DNA of 64,000 nucleotides from Colocasia esculenta. Taxonomy: Eukaryota > Streptophyta > Magnoliopsida > Alismatales > Araceae. Each line of letters starts with the position of its first letter. Position 1 is the stretch's first letter. A model generated the notes under the pieces. The model was not told where the DNA came from and searched no databases. It saw only the letters and a program-made list of their open reading frames with translations. Position numbers and translations under genes: made by a program. The stretch is taken from assembly GCA_014218235.1 (NCBI GenBank), contig CM024753.1:3100001-3164000 (forward strand). Reading direction: 5' to 3'. Positions 9,364 to 21,400 of this stretch are shown in pieces.

Positions 9364-9606
9364 TGTGGTGGCCATTTCTAGCCACCTAGGCCTGTGAGGC
9401 CCATCGCAACCCATCATCATCTCTCGGATGGACGTGGCCCTTCCGCTGGGTGTCACGTGTTCTCGAAAGACCATTTAGGAGATCCCGAACGCTGGTGGAA
9501 TGTCCAAGCACCACCAGGCACTCAGAGACAGTCTTCGGACGTTCCACACCCTGTTCGGCCTGGGCGCCACCAACCGAACGAGGGTCACCTCCAAAATACC
9601 TCCACA
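9364..9606 (+). repeat. Tat-P 5' LTR (243 bp, shortened)
   Basis: It starts TGTGGTGGCCATTTC and ends AATACCTCCACA, directly before the primer-binding site. Its first bases resemble the start of the Tat-M LTR (TGTGGTGGCCAGTTC on the minus strand), and both LTRs end CCTCCACA. Tat-M's complete LTR is 884 bp, so this one has probably lost an internal block of about 640 bp. Confidence 0.75.
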
Positions 9607-9610
9607 CTTT

Positions 9611-9627
9611 TGGCGTCGTCTGTGGGA
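9611..9627 (+). promoter_or_regulatory. Tat-P primer-binding site
   Basis: TGGCGTCGTCTGTGGGA lies four bases after the LTR end. It matches the TGGCGCCGTCTGTGGGA primer-binding site common in plant Tat-group elements, with one C-to-T change. A host tRNA 3' end would prime minus-strand cDNA synthesis here. Confidence 0.8.
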
Positions 9628-9639
9628 ACGACAACAGCC

Positions 9640-10299
9640 ATGGCTCGTGGACGATCATCGTACCAGAACGTCAGAAGCCGGATGACGAGGTCCCGTCAGT
9701 CGCGGGCGGACTCTCGTCAGCAGGTTCCCTCTGTCGACATCGTCATCGCCCCCGCCGGTGCAACTGGTGGCATCCCTGTCGTCGCCGTGCCTGCGACCAC
9801 CCTGGAGGTAGCAGAACTTCGGGGGCAAATGCAGCACCTGATGGGGATCTGCTTGGGACTCCATGCCCAGTTGGCCAGGCAGCCGGTCCCGCCGGTCTCT
9901 CAGCCGCTAGAGCATCAGGCGGAGTCGTCTCATAGGTGATCTCGCGCCCCTCCGGCGCCTCAGGAGCAGCAGGTGGACTCGCCGCGATTGTCTCACCGAG
10001 CCCCCTCCGATAGGCGCACCCCGGAGCGTCGCGGCCGCTCACCGCATCACTCCGTCGCGGCCCCACTCTCCGTGCATTCTGTCGTAGGGGCCAACTCCCA
10101 CCGGCCTAGGCACGAGGCATCCCCACCTTCCGACCAGGAGTTGGCCAGACGTCTGCCCCGCGTCGTCGACCTGGAGCATCACATGGACGCGATGGTCCAG
10201 CGGACAGAGGGGAAGACACCAGTGGAGGAGGACCTGGCCTTCCGCTCCCCCTTTATGGAGGAGATCCTAGAGGCTCGGGTCTTCCCCAAGCTCCCTCTG
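9640..10299 (+). pseudogene. gag: Tat-P gag, N-terminal part
   Basis: Gag forms the particle that packages element RNA. The frame opens with MARGRSSYQNVRSRM about 13 bases after the primer-binding site. It continues in one frame, broken only by a TGA at 9937-9939 that looks like a decayed CGA (arginine) codon. The region is proline- and arginine-rich and ends with FMEEILEARVFPKLPLPT, the conserved entry to the plant gag core. The Tat-M insertion falls inside this last motif. Across it, the CCC ACC codons and the following ITPYDG resume at 44560 in register. Confidence 0.8.
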
Positions 10300-10304
10300 C
10301 CCAC

Positions 10305-11188
10305 TGTGGAGGCTTTTTCCTTGATTGGGCCGGAGTCGCACGGGCCTACACCTCAAGAGGGAAGGAGATGGTCGCCGATAGCGGACAGAAGCCTGGGATC
10401 ACCAGAAAGACGTCAGGAGGCTTGGTTGAAGAACCAGGGAGAACCCTCTGATGCCTAAGTCAGTAGTGGACTTGAGAGGAGGGGAGTTCTCATGTGTGAG
10501 TAGCGCGAGGGCTTGTGTGGGCCAAGTTGCGTTACATTGCATGGTGCTGTACCTGAGCCTTTTATAGGCGTGAACGTTGAAGGGGAGGGACGGAAGGTCC
10601 CTGATCACGCCCGAACGGTCGCACCGGTTGGCGCGTATGACGGGGGGTTACACACCCAGACGTCCGTTGGAGTGTTCGGCAGTTAATGCGTTTTAGGTCG
10701 TGGGGCGCGTGGCCTGTAGCAGTTATAACCACCATGAGAACGTGAAGAGGCTACTCGGACATCTTTGGCCAGAGTCACCGAGCAGGTAACCTATAGGGAA
10801 GGTTGGACCCGCTGTTCGATAACCGTAATGGCTATTCGGTGCGTATTGCCCGGGGCGATAGTCGGGCCAGCGGATCTGAGGCACGCTTAGGTGAGGGGCC
10901 TGCTCGGTAGGCCAGGGCCTGGGACCGAGCAGGTCAAGGGGAGCCCGGAGGCGACCCCGGCTCGGAAGAGTTTATACTTGACCCGAACAGGAAGGAGGAA
11001 CGTCCAGCGAGGCGGGTCTTGGAGCTTGATGGCGCTCGACATGGCGATTGCTTCTCAGAGCCCTATGCACGGTCCTTGTGGGGACGTGGCACACAGCAGA
11101 GGGGCCACGTCTGGTAGGGGGACCTCGACGGGCCCGGATGGATTGCGAGGGCCAAGGTGGGCTTAGGTGGCAAGAACTGGCCACCACA
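10305..11188 (-). repeat. Tat-M 3' LTR (884 bp)
   Basis: In plus-strand view it runs from TGTGGAGGCTTTTTCC to AACTGGCCACCACA, so it is TG...CA on both strands. The part 10806-11188 is repeated at 44180-44559 with small differences. The polypurine tract follows directly at 11189. GC-rich words such as CTCGGTAGGCC and CCGAGCAGG recur inside. Confidence 0.85.
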
Positions 11189-11204
11189 CTTGCCCCCCAA
11201 GCCC
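11189..11204 (-). promoter_or_regulatory. Tat-M polypurine tract
   Basis: On the minus strand GGGCTTGGGGGGCAAG directly abuts the LTR start TGTGGTGGCC. This is where an RNase H-resistant purine primer would start plus-strand synthesis. It fixes the minus orientation of the element. Confidence 0.75.
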
Positions 11205-11475
11205 TCGAGTGGCTCGGGACTCGGAGCACTTGAGGGCGGTGACCTGCTCGGATGTCATCTCCGCATTAAATGTGATATCGTCCCGGAGATTCGAACAGCC
11301 GCATGACGATGCTGCTTCTGGGGGATTCTCCTCGAAACGGAGCCTTTATGATGATCGTGGGGGTCGTGTCAAACCACTGCACGCCGCCCTCGAACGGTCA
11401 CCAACGGCACACCGAGGAGAGACTTGGAGCGGAGGGAAACGCCGCTTTTGGCCCGCTTCGAGTTTCGCGCCCCTC

Positions 11476-11484
11476 CTTATAAGG
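11476..11484 (+). promoter_or_regulatory. Possible TATA box of the Tat-M antisense gene
   Basis: CTTATAAGG in otherwise GC-rich DNA lies about 130 bp upstream of the antisense gene's ATG at 11613. Its position and strand suit a plant core promoter for that gene. I have no transcription evidence, so this remains an inference from spacing. Confidence 0.35.
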
Positions 11485-11612
11485 AAGAGGAGGGGGGCGA
11501 AGGCGGGAGCCACGCCTTCGAAAACTTTCTAGCGTTCACGCTTTCAAAGCTTCCGTGCCTTCTAGCCTTCCATCATCTTCTTCCCGCGCCTTCACCGTGT
11601 GCTTGCATTGCG

Positions 11613-14137
11613 ATGACGTCGAAGAAGGGGAAAGCCGCAGCCGTCGCCGGAGCGAGCGGCGCAGCTCCAGTGGCACCCCTGCGAAAGATGTACCGATACT
11701 TCGAAGGCCTCTGTGAACGGTACCGGATCGGGGCGGAGTACGACATTGTCATCGCGGAGGAGGAAGACACGTACTTCATGCAACGGCCTTGGTGCATCGC
11801 GATGTCCAAGGATCTGCTAGAAGCACGGTTCCGCCTTCCTTGCCGGCGGTGGCTCGCGATTTGCTAAACGCCTGGGGGATCGCCCCCATTTAGTTGACGC
11901 CGAACTCGTGGCGTACGATCTGCATTTTCTGTATCTTCTGCAAGTTGCGGGGGATTGAGCCGACGACGGACCTGTTCCGGAGCCAGTTTAGCTTGGCGGG
12001 GTCGCTGGGGACCAGATTCGGTGTCTATTACACCAAGCACCGGCCCAACAGGATGCGGATTGACTTCCCCGAGGTTTTCGAACAACAAGGGGTGGACGCA
12101 CAGGATGTTGTTCCTTGCCCGCAACGTAGGAGCACCAGAGTGGGGTTTCCACCGGTGTGAAGGAGGTGAACGCCAAGGACAGCTACCCCTTCATGAAGAG
12201 TGACGTCATAGCGCTTGCGGGCCGCCTCAGCAACATCTTCGTGGAGAGGGCGGAAGAGTACATTACTGAGGCCCAGCTCATCCAACACGGGCTCAGTCGA
12301 GCATGGAGTAAGTGATTTTTACCTGTTTCCCTTTCCTTTGCTTTAAGTGGCCGCTTCCTCTGACCCTTTTTTTGTAACCGTGAAGGAGCTGGCCGCTGGC
12401 CTAAATACGGAGGAGATGGCCTCTATACTGAGCAGATTGTCGTCACGGCGTTCGTGGCGTATTCGGGAGAGGATCCGCCTCCGGCTGGCGCGTGAGCCGC
12501 CCTGCTGAGAAGCAGGGTGGCGAGAAGGGGCCTTTGAAGATAAGTCTTCGAGGAGAAGCTGGATCCAAGAGGGAGAAGAAGGGAAGAGAAGCGCGTGGCC
12601 GGCCGTCGAAGAGGAGGCCGAGCAGGAAGAAGAAGTCCCCCAGCTGATCATGCGTAAGAAGAGCGCAGCTGGTGAAAGCGGCCAACAAGATGAGGCAGAC
12701 CCAGCGGGGGAAGCGCAACTCGCAATTGCAGAGAGGGAGGCTCGAACCGGGGTTGGTCATCTTGAGTGACCACTCCGAAGAGGGGTCCACCGGGGGGGCA
12801 GACTACCTGAGCGGCAGTTGCAAGACCTGCAGCAGAGCCGTTGCCCCAGGGAACCGTCACAAGTCGCACAGTGGCGGCGGCTGAAACTGAAGTGTCCAGC
12901 ACAGGGGCTGGACGAGCTGCGACTGGGGCAGGATTGCTCTTGCGTTGGGTCCGTCTACCAGGGAGGACGGAGCGGCGCGCGCCGACGAGGTGTCAAGCGC
13001 CTTGGCGGGGGCTGTAACCGGTGGAGATGCCACCGCAGCCCAGGCATCTTCCAAAGGGGCCGGCGACGGAGCCCACGTTGCCAACGTGCGGAGGGGGTGA
13101 TTGTCGCGACAGTGCCCACGGCGACCGAGGAGGAAGGGGTTGCCACCACTTTGCCCCCCACTGCAGTACTTGTCGAAGCTCCTGCGCAGAAAGTTACCGC
13201 AGGAGGCGAAGTCGAGGGAGCTCAGGGATCTCTCGAAGCTGCGAACAATCAGGAGGTGGTGGCAGCCGTGGTCACCGCCTCCGGGGTCGCCGAAGGAGCT
13301 GATCGGGCGGAACCGTCCAGAGGGCCTTCCGTTGACCGAGCAGACTCTGAAGAGGACCGAGTTCCTCTGGCACGATCACTGAAGACCAAATCCACGGCAC
13401 GGCCTTCAGCGTCGGCCCTGAAGGCAGTCCTGGAGCACCTCCCAGGAAGCGTCCCCAGGGAGCTCCCCTCTTGCCCGACCGCACCTCAGCTTGAGGTGCT
13501 AGCACCGGTGCCAAGGGTTGAGCACAGAGAAGACCCCCAGGTGCTCGGGGGGCGAATACCAGCGAGAGTCCTAGCCGAAGAGGAGGCCGAGGAGGAGATT
13601 GACGTAGAGGTGCTGATGGACTGCGCCTCGAAGTCGCTGGCAATGCTGAAGAAGCTTGCCGAGCGGGCTCAGAACCACAAGCATCTGTGGGAAGCTGAGC
13701 TCGCTTGTTGTAAGGAGCTCGAGGCAGAGCGCGTGGCGAAGGAGGCAGAGCTGAAGAGGGAGATCGAGGATCTCCAAGAGGCTCTTCGCGTCGCCGAAAT
13801 CAACGCGGCCGTCGCCCGAGCCGAGAAGGAGGCCATCACGAAGGTGCTGAGCGAGGCGAAGGCTCAGGCTATTGCTGAGTACAAGGCAGGCCTGGACTTC
13901 AAGGAAGACCTGAAGCAGTATGGGGCTTACTGCTACAAGATCGGCCTCGAGGTCGGGGAAAACCGCGGATGGAACCTCGCCACAACTGAACGCGCTCAGG
14001 AGGCCTTCGAGGCTGCAGTGAGGGAGTGCCGACGCCGGACCCAAGACGCCCGCCTAGACAGAGTGTGGTCATCCAGTTTCAGTCTGGATGGATGCCTCCT
14101 GCAAACGATGGCGCCGGCCCTCCGAGCGGGCCCTTGA
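11613..14137 (+). pseudogene. Tat-M antisense extra gene: Transposase_28-like region plus coiled coil
   Basis: The gene lies between integrase and the 3' LTR and is antisense to pol. It opens MTSKKGKAAAVAGASG at 11613. After a frameshift and a stop near 11840-11895 it reads LTPNSWRTICIFCIFCKLRG, GVYYTKHRPNRM and then a KGW-type motif. That order matches the plant 'putative gypsy type transposon' family (PF04195-like), whose biochemical role is unknown. A short intron is likely (GTAAGT at 12308, acceptor near 12385; about 78 bp). The second exon ends in an open frame (12818-14137) with an acidic, alanine-rich middle. From about 13570 it has a long heptad-rich coiled coil (for example KREIEDLQEALRVAEINAAV). 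Tat-P has a homologue at 52030-54199. The name 'transposase' is historical; no catalytic motif is visible. Confidence 0.7.
12308..12385 (+). other. Predicted intron in the Tat-M antisense gene
   Basis: The donor GTAAGT at 12308 follows HGLSRAW codons and a T-rich stretch precedes the acceptor region. The homologous position in Tat-P has a clean GTAAGT...TTTTACAG intron of 81 bp. The Tat-M acceptor (GTGAAG) is weaker. Agreement between the two elements supports a real intron. Confidence 0.55.
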
Positions 14138-14507
14138 ATGTATTTTGTCGTTTATTCCTCTTTTTATGGGTTTTTGTAAACTGGCCCAAGGGGCTTCTTG
14201 TAAAAGGAATTACAGATGAATTTCATTTTAGAGTTTGTCTATGGCCTCACTTTTTCTATCTCCTTCCCTTGATATTGTTCCTGCTCGAATCAAAATTCAA
14301 CGGTTTATAAGCGTTGCATGTACCGCACAAGTCAACGGGAACCGAATCAGGCTTCGACCAGGGGTGGATGCTGAACACTTGTTCGACCTGGGGGGTCAAC
14401 ATATCCGTTTCGAGTTGAAAAACTTTGAAGTGTGGATAATTTCAGACGCCACCCCAGACGGACCATAGGAATGGGGAGAAGAGAAGTAGGATGCCAAACA
14501 AAGGCTT
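14138..14507. other. Tat-M spacer between antisense gene and integrase
   Basis: About 370 bp hold the 3' flank of the antisense gene (T-rich, probably its untranslated region) and then the 3' flank of pol on the other strand. I see no further gene. The two genes converge here. Confidence 0.5.
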
Positions 14508-15933
14508 TTATAGATAACAAGCCTTGAGGTTAGATATATGCCAAGTCCTGGGTACGGCTTCGCCACTAGGGGTAGTAAGCTTATATGAGCCTTTCCCGAG
14601 GACCTGCGTGACCTGATAAGGTCCTTCCCATTTAGGGGCGAGCTTGCCGACTGCTCTTTGGGGATCCGAAACTGAGGAGCGGCGCAGAAACTAGATCACC
14701 CACACTGAAGCGCCTTTCCCGAACTCGAGCATTGTAGTATTGCACGAGTCGTTGCTGGTAGGAGACGAGATGAATGCTGGCGTCGTTCTGTCGTTCGCCG
14801 AGCATGTCGAGATTTTCCCGAAGAGCACGGTTGTTTACAGCTTCATCGAAGTGGGTTGTTCGGAGAGTGGGGAGAGCCACTTCCAGAGCACAACATCTTC
14901 TGAGCCGTATGCCAAATGAAAAGGTGTTTCTCCTATCGCCACTCGTGCTGTTGTTCGGTGGCACCAAAGCACACTGGGGAGCTCATCAATCCATGAACCT
15001 CCTGCAGCCTCAACTCTCATGTGAATCCCGTGCAGCAGTGTTCGGTTGGCGTTTTCGACCAAACTGTTGGTGGGGATGCGCCACGGAAGTGAAGTGGTTG
15101 TAGATGCCGAGCTCGACGCACTTTTGCTTGAAAAAGGTGCTGTCGAACTGCTTCCCGTTGTCGGAGGTGATCACCCTTGGGACCCCCAAACTGGCAGAGG
15201 ATGTTCTTCCAGACAAACTTCCACGCGGCTTGCTCGGTGATTGCGGCAACATGTTCGGCTTCGATCCACTGGTGAAGTAATCGATAGCCACAAACAAGAA
15301 CTTCCTTTGACCTTGGGCCTCTGGGAAGGGGCCCAAGATGTCGATGCCCCATCTGGCGAAAAGGACGAGGTTCGAACAAGCTATGAAGCTGTTCGGCGGG
15401 CTGCTTAATGAGCTGCCAAAATTTGACATTTCGGACACCTCCGAACAAAGGACATACAATCCTTTTGTAGCGAAGGCCACCAGAATTCTGCCTGAACTAC
15501 GCTGCGCGCCAGCGTTCTGCCCCCCAAGTGGCTTCCGCACAGCCCTTCGTGACCTCTTTCGGTGGCCGCGAGAGCCTCCTCTGGGCTGAGGCACCGTAGG
15601 AGAGGTCTTGAAAGGGACCGCCGGTAAATCTTGCCTTCAATGAGGGTAAAACATTGGGAGCGCAGTCTGATCTTCCGAGCTCGCCCTGTTCGGGCGGAAG
15701 CTCGCCCAGAAGCAAATAGGCCAGGAGAGGGTCCGTCGAGTTCGGAGCTGGCCGGCCAACCTCAACGGCTGCAAAATCTACTTCGGGGCTCGGTAAGACG
15801 AGCTCTTCAATGAAGACGGAGCGAGAGAAGGGGCGATGTCACTGAAGATGCCAAGTTGGCAAGTGCATCGGCTGCGTATTTGCTCTCGTGGGACGTGTAA
15901 ACTTTGAAGTAAGGAGACCCTCTGCTCGGCTCT
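14508..15933 (-). pseudogene. pol: Tat-M integrase and second RNase H end (pol remnant, 3' part)
   Basis: The minus strand encodes the C-terminal half of pol. It includes the integrase core words RWGIDILGPFPEAQGQRKFL, FVAIDYF (first Asp), VITSDNGKQFD (second Asp), FHLAYGSEDVV and a C-terminal PRTWHISNLK just before the stop at 14508. The third catalytic region (usually NG..E) is damaged by a frameshift, and several stops occur. The reading continues across the nested chromovirus into the RNase H piece at 43596-44184. The paralogous Tat-P pol at 47925-49320 lines up throughout, which confirms the join. The protein would insert cDNA into host chromosomes. Confidence 0.8.
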
Positions 15934-15938
15934 TGACC

Positions 15939-18225
15939 TGTGGCGGAACACCTCGGCTAAGCCCGTTAAACTAATAACGTGCTTGATCCGAGTCCGCCTC
16001 CCACGAACGGGCCGAAGCCCTCGCAAGGGAAACCAACCACAGTCCGTGTAAACACAAAGGAACACCAACATTTTTATATTATATTCCACAGGTACATAGC
16101 AAAATTTCCACAAAACTGAAAAGAAGTACAAGAGCCTGGGGCATTACCCCGAGGTACAACTGAAGAAAAATAAACAACTATCTACACTACACTGCTGGGC
16201 TGCTATATACACAGTGGAGGTACGACCCTGACCGCTACGGCACGGCTCTGAACTGGATGACGGTCGTGAAACGTCTCCTCACTCTCACCTGTGGGGGTAG
16301 GGGTGAGCCTCGCTAGTCACTGGCTCAGTAGAGAACTCCCCACCAACACGAGCAAACCAAAACCACAGGTACGAAAGCAGTAAACAGTACCAACAATGTA
16401 TAGAACAGCTAAACAGAATATAAAAGCTGTAAAAGTACTCACCGTCTGCCGACTACGAGAAACAACTTTAATAATTAAACGGCAAACCAGTACAGGTGTA
16501 CAAGCTAAAGTAGAGACAGCCAAACACGAGTCACGTGAACTAGTTCGCGACACCAGAAACTGACTCGGACAAGCTAACACAGGTCTACCTCTCAGTCTCG
16601 CAGCCACGGACGAAAGGTCCAACTGCCGCTCCACATGAAAAGGTCAAGCAACTGTGGAGACCAACTAAACACCACCACCTGCGGACCACACGGTCACAGG
16701 CCCATGCCTGACACCTCTAGAGATCCTGGCCCGGAACTCTCTAGAGTGAGGCACTAGAAAAGGACTAGCTGGGGTCCAGTACATCTACTGGTGTCCGTAC
16801 CCCCAACTACGAGCGCGCTACAAGTGACTAAAGACAAACACAAGTGTCACTGTCCCACTGTCGTCTTTCCCTCAGCCGGACGTGCAACTCAAACACAGGA
16901 GTGAGGGTGTCCAGGTCAGACGACACAGACCTCGACGGTACAACACAAGTACCGGGACAAAGCCCCGAGCTAACAGCCTGTCTCACAAAGAACCTGAGGC
17001 ACCCAACTGGAGAGGTAACCACGGTAGGCGTCATACTGCTCGCCACGTACACAAAACCACGTGCACGTCACACACAAACCACGTGAAACGTCACGTAAAC
17101 CTCAAGTAACAACGGTCCACCACACGTGAACCCAACTGGTCTCGCGTGAACATCACGCATCCACGAAAGTAAGTAGCTAACTGCATATCTTGTATGCTAA
17201 ACATGGAAACTATGTGCACTCAGTGCACCACAGGTGCCAACGCACCATTCAGTATCGATAAACACCATAAATAGTCATTTCTGCTTATACACAAGTTGGC
17301 AGCAACATCGACTGCCGCTTACAGGAAGTAGACGGCAAGGGATCTGGCCGTCTATATCCCAACTGATGAACTTGGCGACACATGATGTTGACGCCAAGAT
17401 CTTCAGCCTCTATTCCTGCATAAACCCTAAACCGATCCTACATGCATTCCGATCCCAAAACCATTGAGAAAATATGAGGAAACACTTCCTCTGACATGCA
17501 TGAATCCCACACAACCCAAAACGGCATGTTTCATTTGCTAAATTACTCAAACCACCCAAGTACCCCGCATGAATACCATGACCCGAAATTGCCATTTTCA
17601 TGCAGATTCATGTTATCTAATTACATTAACATGACCTATAGGAACTACAAGGGTCATTCCCTACCTCAGAACACGCTTAAACCTCCCAAAATCTTCCGGT
17701 TCACACCGAACCCTCCGCAAGCTCCCACGGGAATTACACCACGCCACGGCGTTTCCTCGCGCGATTCGGCAATGCCACACGTCCCACGATCCTCTAACCA
17801 CCCTTCTGTACATATTGGAAGCTTTAGGGACACAGGGGCGTGAAGTTGGGGCAAGGGGAAGGGAGAACCAGGTGAAGAACCTGCTCTCGGGTGACCCTAT
17901 AACCTGCAGAATTCTCAGGTTGGCGTCAACCCCTCTGCCGCCAATGGCAACCGCCACCATCAACGTCCACATCTTATGCCGCCAAGTTCATGCAGTCAAC
18001 GGCAACCTACCTGGACGCCAACAAGTCAACGACCACCCCTGGCCGCCAACTCCAACTCAACTGCAGCAGGTCCTACTTCATTTCAGGACCAAACCTGCAT
18101 CTCACCTGAACAAACCACACATCCAAACCACACATTCCACACAACCAACTCACATTGACCTTACAATGGCCGCCACAACCACAACACACATGATCCAAAA
18201 GGATCCGAAAACAAGCGACGTTACA
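15939..18225 (-). repeat. Chromovirus 3' LTR (2,287 bp)
   Basis: It is nearly identical to 41301-43590 and a diverged relative of the solo LTR at 49712-52020. On the minus strand its start TGTAACGTCGC is preceded by a decayed purine tract (18226-18260, containing ATTTTCTTTTTAGATGATAG). GGGGTAGGGGTGAGCC and repeated CACGTG-rich words occur inside. Confidence 0.9.
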
Positions 18226-18341
18226 TTACTATCATCTAAAAAGAAAATTTTGACCTCGAAATTCATAACACAACTCAAAGTTAAACAACTTAAACATATA
18301 CACCTTTACAAGCACTATCATCTAAAAATAAATACAAAAGC

Positions 18342-18480
18342 TTATTCAAACAGATAGGGATACCCTTTAGCCATTTCCTCGGCTAACTCCCAGGTATCCT
18401 CACCACCCAACCTATTCTCCCATCTTACTTTAACCAACTCAATTTCTTTATTTCTCAGCTTCTTTATCTTTCGATCTGTG
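18342..18480 (-). other. Chromodomain at the pol C-terminus
   Basis: The end of the last open stretch reads QITDRKIKKLRNKEIELVKV, then RWENRLGGEDTWELAEEMAK and YPYLFE. The aromatic positions and the ...TWE..E.M...YP.LF ending match chromodomains of plant chromoviruses. It is the best evidence for the chromovirus assignment. Confidence 0.8.
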
Positions 18481-21400
18481 ATCTGCACCGGGTATTCTGG
18501 CATAGTCATATCCGGTCTCAGGTCACCACCTTGATATCTGATTATTTGAGCTGGATCTTCAATGCACTTTCTCAACATAGAAACATGAAATATATCATGA
18601 ACATCTGCAAAATCTGCTGGCAAATCCAGCCTATAAGCTGTTTCCCCAATCCTCTTAATTACTTGGAAAGGTCCTACATACCTGGGACTTAACTTTCCAG
18701 TCTTACCAACCTCATAATACCTTTACTCGGGGAAACTCTCAAGAAAACCAAATCTCCCACCTCAAACTGAAGTGGTCTTCTCCGGATATCTGCATAACTC
18801 TTTTGCCTGCTTTGAGCTGCCTGCAATTTTTCTTTAATAAGCTTCACTATTTCTGTGGTTTGCTAAATCAATTCAGGACCCACTAACTGCCTTTCTCTCA
18901 CTTCATGCCAGTTCAATGGGGTTCTACATGGCCTTCCATATAAAGCTTCATACGGTGCCATCCCAAGATCAGTATGATAACTATTATTATAGGCAAACTC
19001 AACCATTCCCAAATGATGCTCCCAGCTACCTTCCCAAACTAAAAAACATGCCCGCAACATGTCTTCAATTGTCTGGATAGTCCTCTCTATCTGACCATCT
19101 GTCTGGGGATGATAAGCGGAGCTATACCTCAGCTCAGTGCCAATTACTCTTTGCAGACTTCTCCAAAAACCAGAAGTAAATCTTGGATCTCTATCAGACA
19201 CAATAGTCTTCGGAATACCATGCAGTGGGACAATCTTTTCAACATAAATCTTTGCTAATTTGTCCACTGTCCAAGACATACTTACTGCCACTAATCTGCA
19301 CACATTGGTTAACCTATCAACAAATACCCATATTCCATTATGCCCGGAGCTCGATTTCGGTAAACCTGCCACAAAATCCATAGCAATGTCATCCCACTTC
19401 CACTGTGGAATGGGCAATGGTTGCAACAAAGCTCCAGGCTTCTGATGTTCTGCTTTAATTTACTAACGCACAACACATCTTGAAACAAACTCAGCTATTT
19501 CCTTTTTCATATGAGGCCACCAGAAATGCTTTCTCAAATCATGGTACATTTTAGTACTACCCGGATGGATAGTGTACCTAGATTTATGAGCCTCTTCCAA
19601 CACTCGCTGCTTCACCTCTCTCTCTGCTGGAACAAACAACCTGCCTCTGAGCCTGACCACACAATTATCATCAATGGTAACTCCTTCCATTTTCACAATT
19701 TCATCTAAATTTACATCTGCTCTCTGAGCTTCAACAATCTTCCAATACAAAGACGGTTCTACAGCACTAGCAGCTAGTACTGCCCGTCGCTGACTACTGG
19801 GCACATACAAGGAATTCTCCACTATTTCTTCATATAACTTCCATTCTTTTATCATCATCAGACTTACATATGCCTTTCTTCTCAAGGCATCTGCTACAAC
19901 ATTGGCCTTACCTGGATGGTAAGCCAAACTGAAATCATAATCCTTCAAATATTCAATCCATCTGCACTGACGAAGGTTCAAATCTTTCTGCGAGAAGATA
20001 TACTTCAAGCTTTTATGATCTGTAAAGATCTCAAATCTCTCGCCATACAGATAATGCCTCCACATTTTCAAGGCAAACACAACTGCTGCCAATTCCAAAT
20101 CATGAGTGGGGTAATTCTCCTCTGCCGGCTTCAATTGCCTGGACGCATAAGTTATCACTTTGCCATGCTGCATAAGCACTGCACCAAGACCTCTCCTTGA
20201 AGCATCAGTATACAACACAAAACCACCACTCCCTGTCGGTAATGTCAATATAGGTGCTGTTGTAAGCCTTTTCTTTAATTCCATAAAACTTTTTTGACAT
20301 TCACCGGACCACACAAATGGCACACCTTTTCTAGTCAATTTAGTCATAGGTGCCGCAATCTTAGAAAAATCTTGAATAAAGCGCCTATAATAACCTGCTA
20401 ATCCCATAAAACTTCTAATCTCAGTTATTGTCTTAGGCACTTCCCATCTCATCACTGCTTCCACTTTACTTGGGTCTACTGCTACTCCTTTAGCTGAGAT
20501 AACATGACCCAAAAACTGAATTTCTTTCAGCCAAAATTCACACTTATTGAATTTAGCAAACAACTGGTTATCTCTTAATAACTGTAGGGTAAACCTCAAA
20601 TGAGCTGCATGCTCCTCTTCAGATGCTGAATAAATTAGAATATCATCGATAAAGACCACAATGAATTGGTCTAAATATGGATGAAAAATTATATTCATCA
20701 GATCCATAAAACCTGCAGGAGCATTAGTCAACCCAAATGGCATAACTACAAACTCATAGTGACCATATCTGGTTTTGAAAGCTGTCTTATCTATATCCTC
20801 CTCTTTAATTCTCAATTGATGGTACCCGGACCTCAAATCAATTTTAGAAAATACCTTCGCTGATTGCAACTGATCAAACAGATCATCTATCCTCGACAAC
20901 GGGTACTTATTCTTAATGGTCACATCATTCAACTTCTTATAATCAATACACATTCGAAAACTTCCATCTTTCTTTTTCACAAATAACACTGGCGCTCCCC
21001 ACGGGGAATGACTCGGTCTAATAAACCCTTTCTGCAACAGCTCTTCTAGTTGCTTCTTCAATTCCTTAAGTTCTGCTGGTGCCATCCGATATGGAGCTTT
21101 AGAAATCGGCATGGTACCTGGCAGCAACTCAATGGTAAAGTCCACCTCTCTATGTGGAGCTAAACCAGGCAAATCCTCAGGAAAAACATCAGCAAATTCC
21201 CTAACCACGGGAACTGCTTCCACTGGCTGACTGGCTTCTACCAAACATACCGAGGCTAAATAAGCCACACACCCAGCATTTACCAACTTTCTAGCTTTAA
21301 TTACAGAAATTAGAAACTTAGAGGTATAAAAAGGCATACCTTGATATTCAAATACTGCACCATTGGGATGACAAAACCTGATCCTTTTCTTTCTGTAATC

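Noticed and set aside
11613..14137. A DNA transposon, because the N-terminal region resembles a 'transposase' family
   Set aside because: The gene lies inside an LTR element, has no terminal inverted repeats or DDE motif, and the family name is historical.
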